From NCBI GenBank assembly GCA_037043235.1, contig JAWRVZ010000054.1, forward strand, positions 3,042,001 through 3,106,000: 64,000 nucleotides of DNA. Direction: 5' to 3'. Below the pieces are notes generated by a model that worked only from the letters and a program-made list of their open reading frames with translations, had not been told where the DNA came from and made no database searches. Made by a program: the position numbers and the translations under genes. Numbering within the stretch: the stretch's first letter is position 1; each line of letters starts with the position of its first letter. This document shows, piece by piece, positions 62,964-64,000 of the stretch. The stretch comes from Rhodeus uyekii (Eukaryota; Chordata; Actinopteri; Cypriniformes; Acheilognathidae).

Positions 62964-64000
62964 GTTAGATTCCTCACTACATTACCTTTTCTTAGCAGAA
63001 CATTCATGCTTGATATAGCAGTCTAATCAAGATTCATTTCTTCTGCTGTCTTTAATAAGAGTCGGTCAGTGCCCTCTTTGTCAAATTTATAGTTTTACAG
63101 GTTCCCTTTTTAAATATTTATGCAAAGCGTTGTTATTGGGTTAATATCAAACAATCTCCAACTGTGGGAACAGAACCACCAATTAAACAAGAAACTAATT
63201 TGCCCTCCTTGGAGTATTATTTCCAAGCCATTTAAAAAGCTCCTGAACTTCAAAGAGGAGACAGCTGCTCCAAAGGTCGAAAGAGGCAGGAAGAAAAAGG
63301 AGATGGAGGAGAGAGATCTGTGTACTTAAACCACGTAAAAAAACTGCTAAATCCCCTGTATATCCCATGTGCTTTTCCTTGACGCGTTCCAAATGGGTTT
63401 TGCATGCAGTTCGACCACTTCTTTTCTCACATACACATGGCAGACCAGCGTCTTCTAATCTCTCCATTTCAGCGCTGACGCACCCGTGCAGTGGAATTGC
63501 TTCGCTTTGAGATTAAGCACATTTGAGTCCCTTATAAGCACCCAATGAAATGGATATGTTTGCACACCATAATCTCAATTAATGGACTTGTCAAGGTAGT
63601 TTTATGGATGACAAGTCTCCTTGTTGAAGGATCTTTGGGATCTGATCTAAGGCAGCGTTTGTCGAGTGAAAGGTAGGTGTTTTGTAAAACTTGATTTTCA
63701 AGTGAAATCTCCAGCGGATGGGGCACCTTTATCTCGGGCTCTGAATTATTTAGCTGTGCTCCAGTTGGCGGGATGTTTTAAAAACGTTTGGTGAAATATT
63801 GATGAAGGTGAGCTGTGGGGTGCTTTGAGATGAAACTGAGGCGAGGAAAACTCAACACCTTTACGCACACAGACACCCATCACATGCTAGTTCTCGCACA
63901 CCCTAGAATATGATGAATTCTCTCCAATTTTAGGGGTGATCTCTTCCCCTTTTGCCTCGTTCATTTTTAATGCGATACTTAACAAGCTCTTAACAGAAGG
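62964..64000. other. Intron 61, incomplete
   Basis: Start of the intron after exon 61. Balanced composition with short frames on both strands, none like TRRAP or any protein I recognise. No repeat termini seen. Confidence 0.5.

Noticed and set aside
1..64000. CRISPR arrays, operons, phage or other prokaryotic systems
   Set aside because: The window is spliced vertebrate DNA; no regularly spaced repeats or prokaryotic gene organisation are present.

Overview
The window is eukaryotic and almost entirely one gene: TRRAP (transformation/transcription domain-associated protein), on the + strand. TRRAP is the large PIKK-family pseudokinase scaffold of the SAGA and NuA4/TIP60 histone acetyltransferase complexes. 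I could thread 61 coding exons, plus one probable 21-nt cassette microexon, through GT-AG introns. They run from an ATG in a good Kozak context at 1077 to an exon ending at 62963. Every exon phase closes, giving 3213 uninterrupted codons. The visible protein covers the N-terminal HEAT-repeat solenoid, a proline-rich linker, a bipartite nuclear localisation signal and most of the FAT domain. The pseudokinase and FATC exons (by comparison with the roughly 3.86 kb-residue vertebrate protein, about 600 more residues) lie beyond base 64000. Any 5' non-coding exon and the promoter are probably upstream of base 1 or unrecognisable in the first kilobase.

The organism is most likely a cypriniform (carp/zebrafish-like) teleost. 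The protein is close to vertebrate TRRAP. The introns carry repeats I associate with cyprinid genomes: a tRNA-headed SINE with the 'CTTTGGATAAAAGC' tail, a family with a 'TGAAGACTGGAGTAAT' core, and an 'ATTCACCCAAA...' family. There are also abundant TG/CA microsatellites and many hAT and Tc1/pogo elements. The taxonomic call is an inference from recalled repeat families, not from a search.

Layout: 1-995 upstream/intron sequence; 996-13492 exons 1-20 (N-terminal HEAT repeats, Pro-rich linker); 13493-17782 a 4.3 kb intron with two hAT insertions; 17783-33695 exons 21-42 (middle HEAT repeats, NLS), with hAT and microexon introns; 33696-38836 a 5.1 kb intron with nested repeats; 38837-53546 exons 43-56 (end of the solenoid, start of FAT), with a pogo/Tigger element; 56089-62963 exons 57-61 (FAT), with a long-armed Tc1 derivative; 62964-64000 the start of another intron.

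I see no second protein gene on either strand; long antisense reading frames are shadows of TRRAP exons or lie in repeats. The extra content is mobile-element biology. Four hAT insertions have perfect 8-bp target-site duplications. One of them retains an open frame joining a BED-like finger directly to the hAT dimerisation domain. Another carries a tRNA-Ser-like sequence. There are also two pogo-like elements and a Tc1 derivative with about 220-nt inverted arms. I did not find a convincing undescribed biological system.
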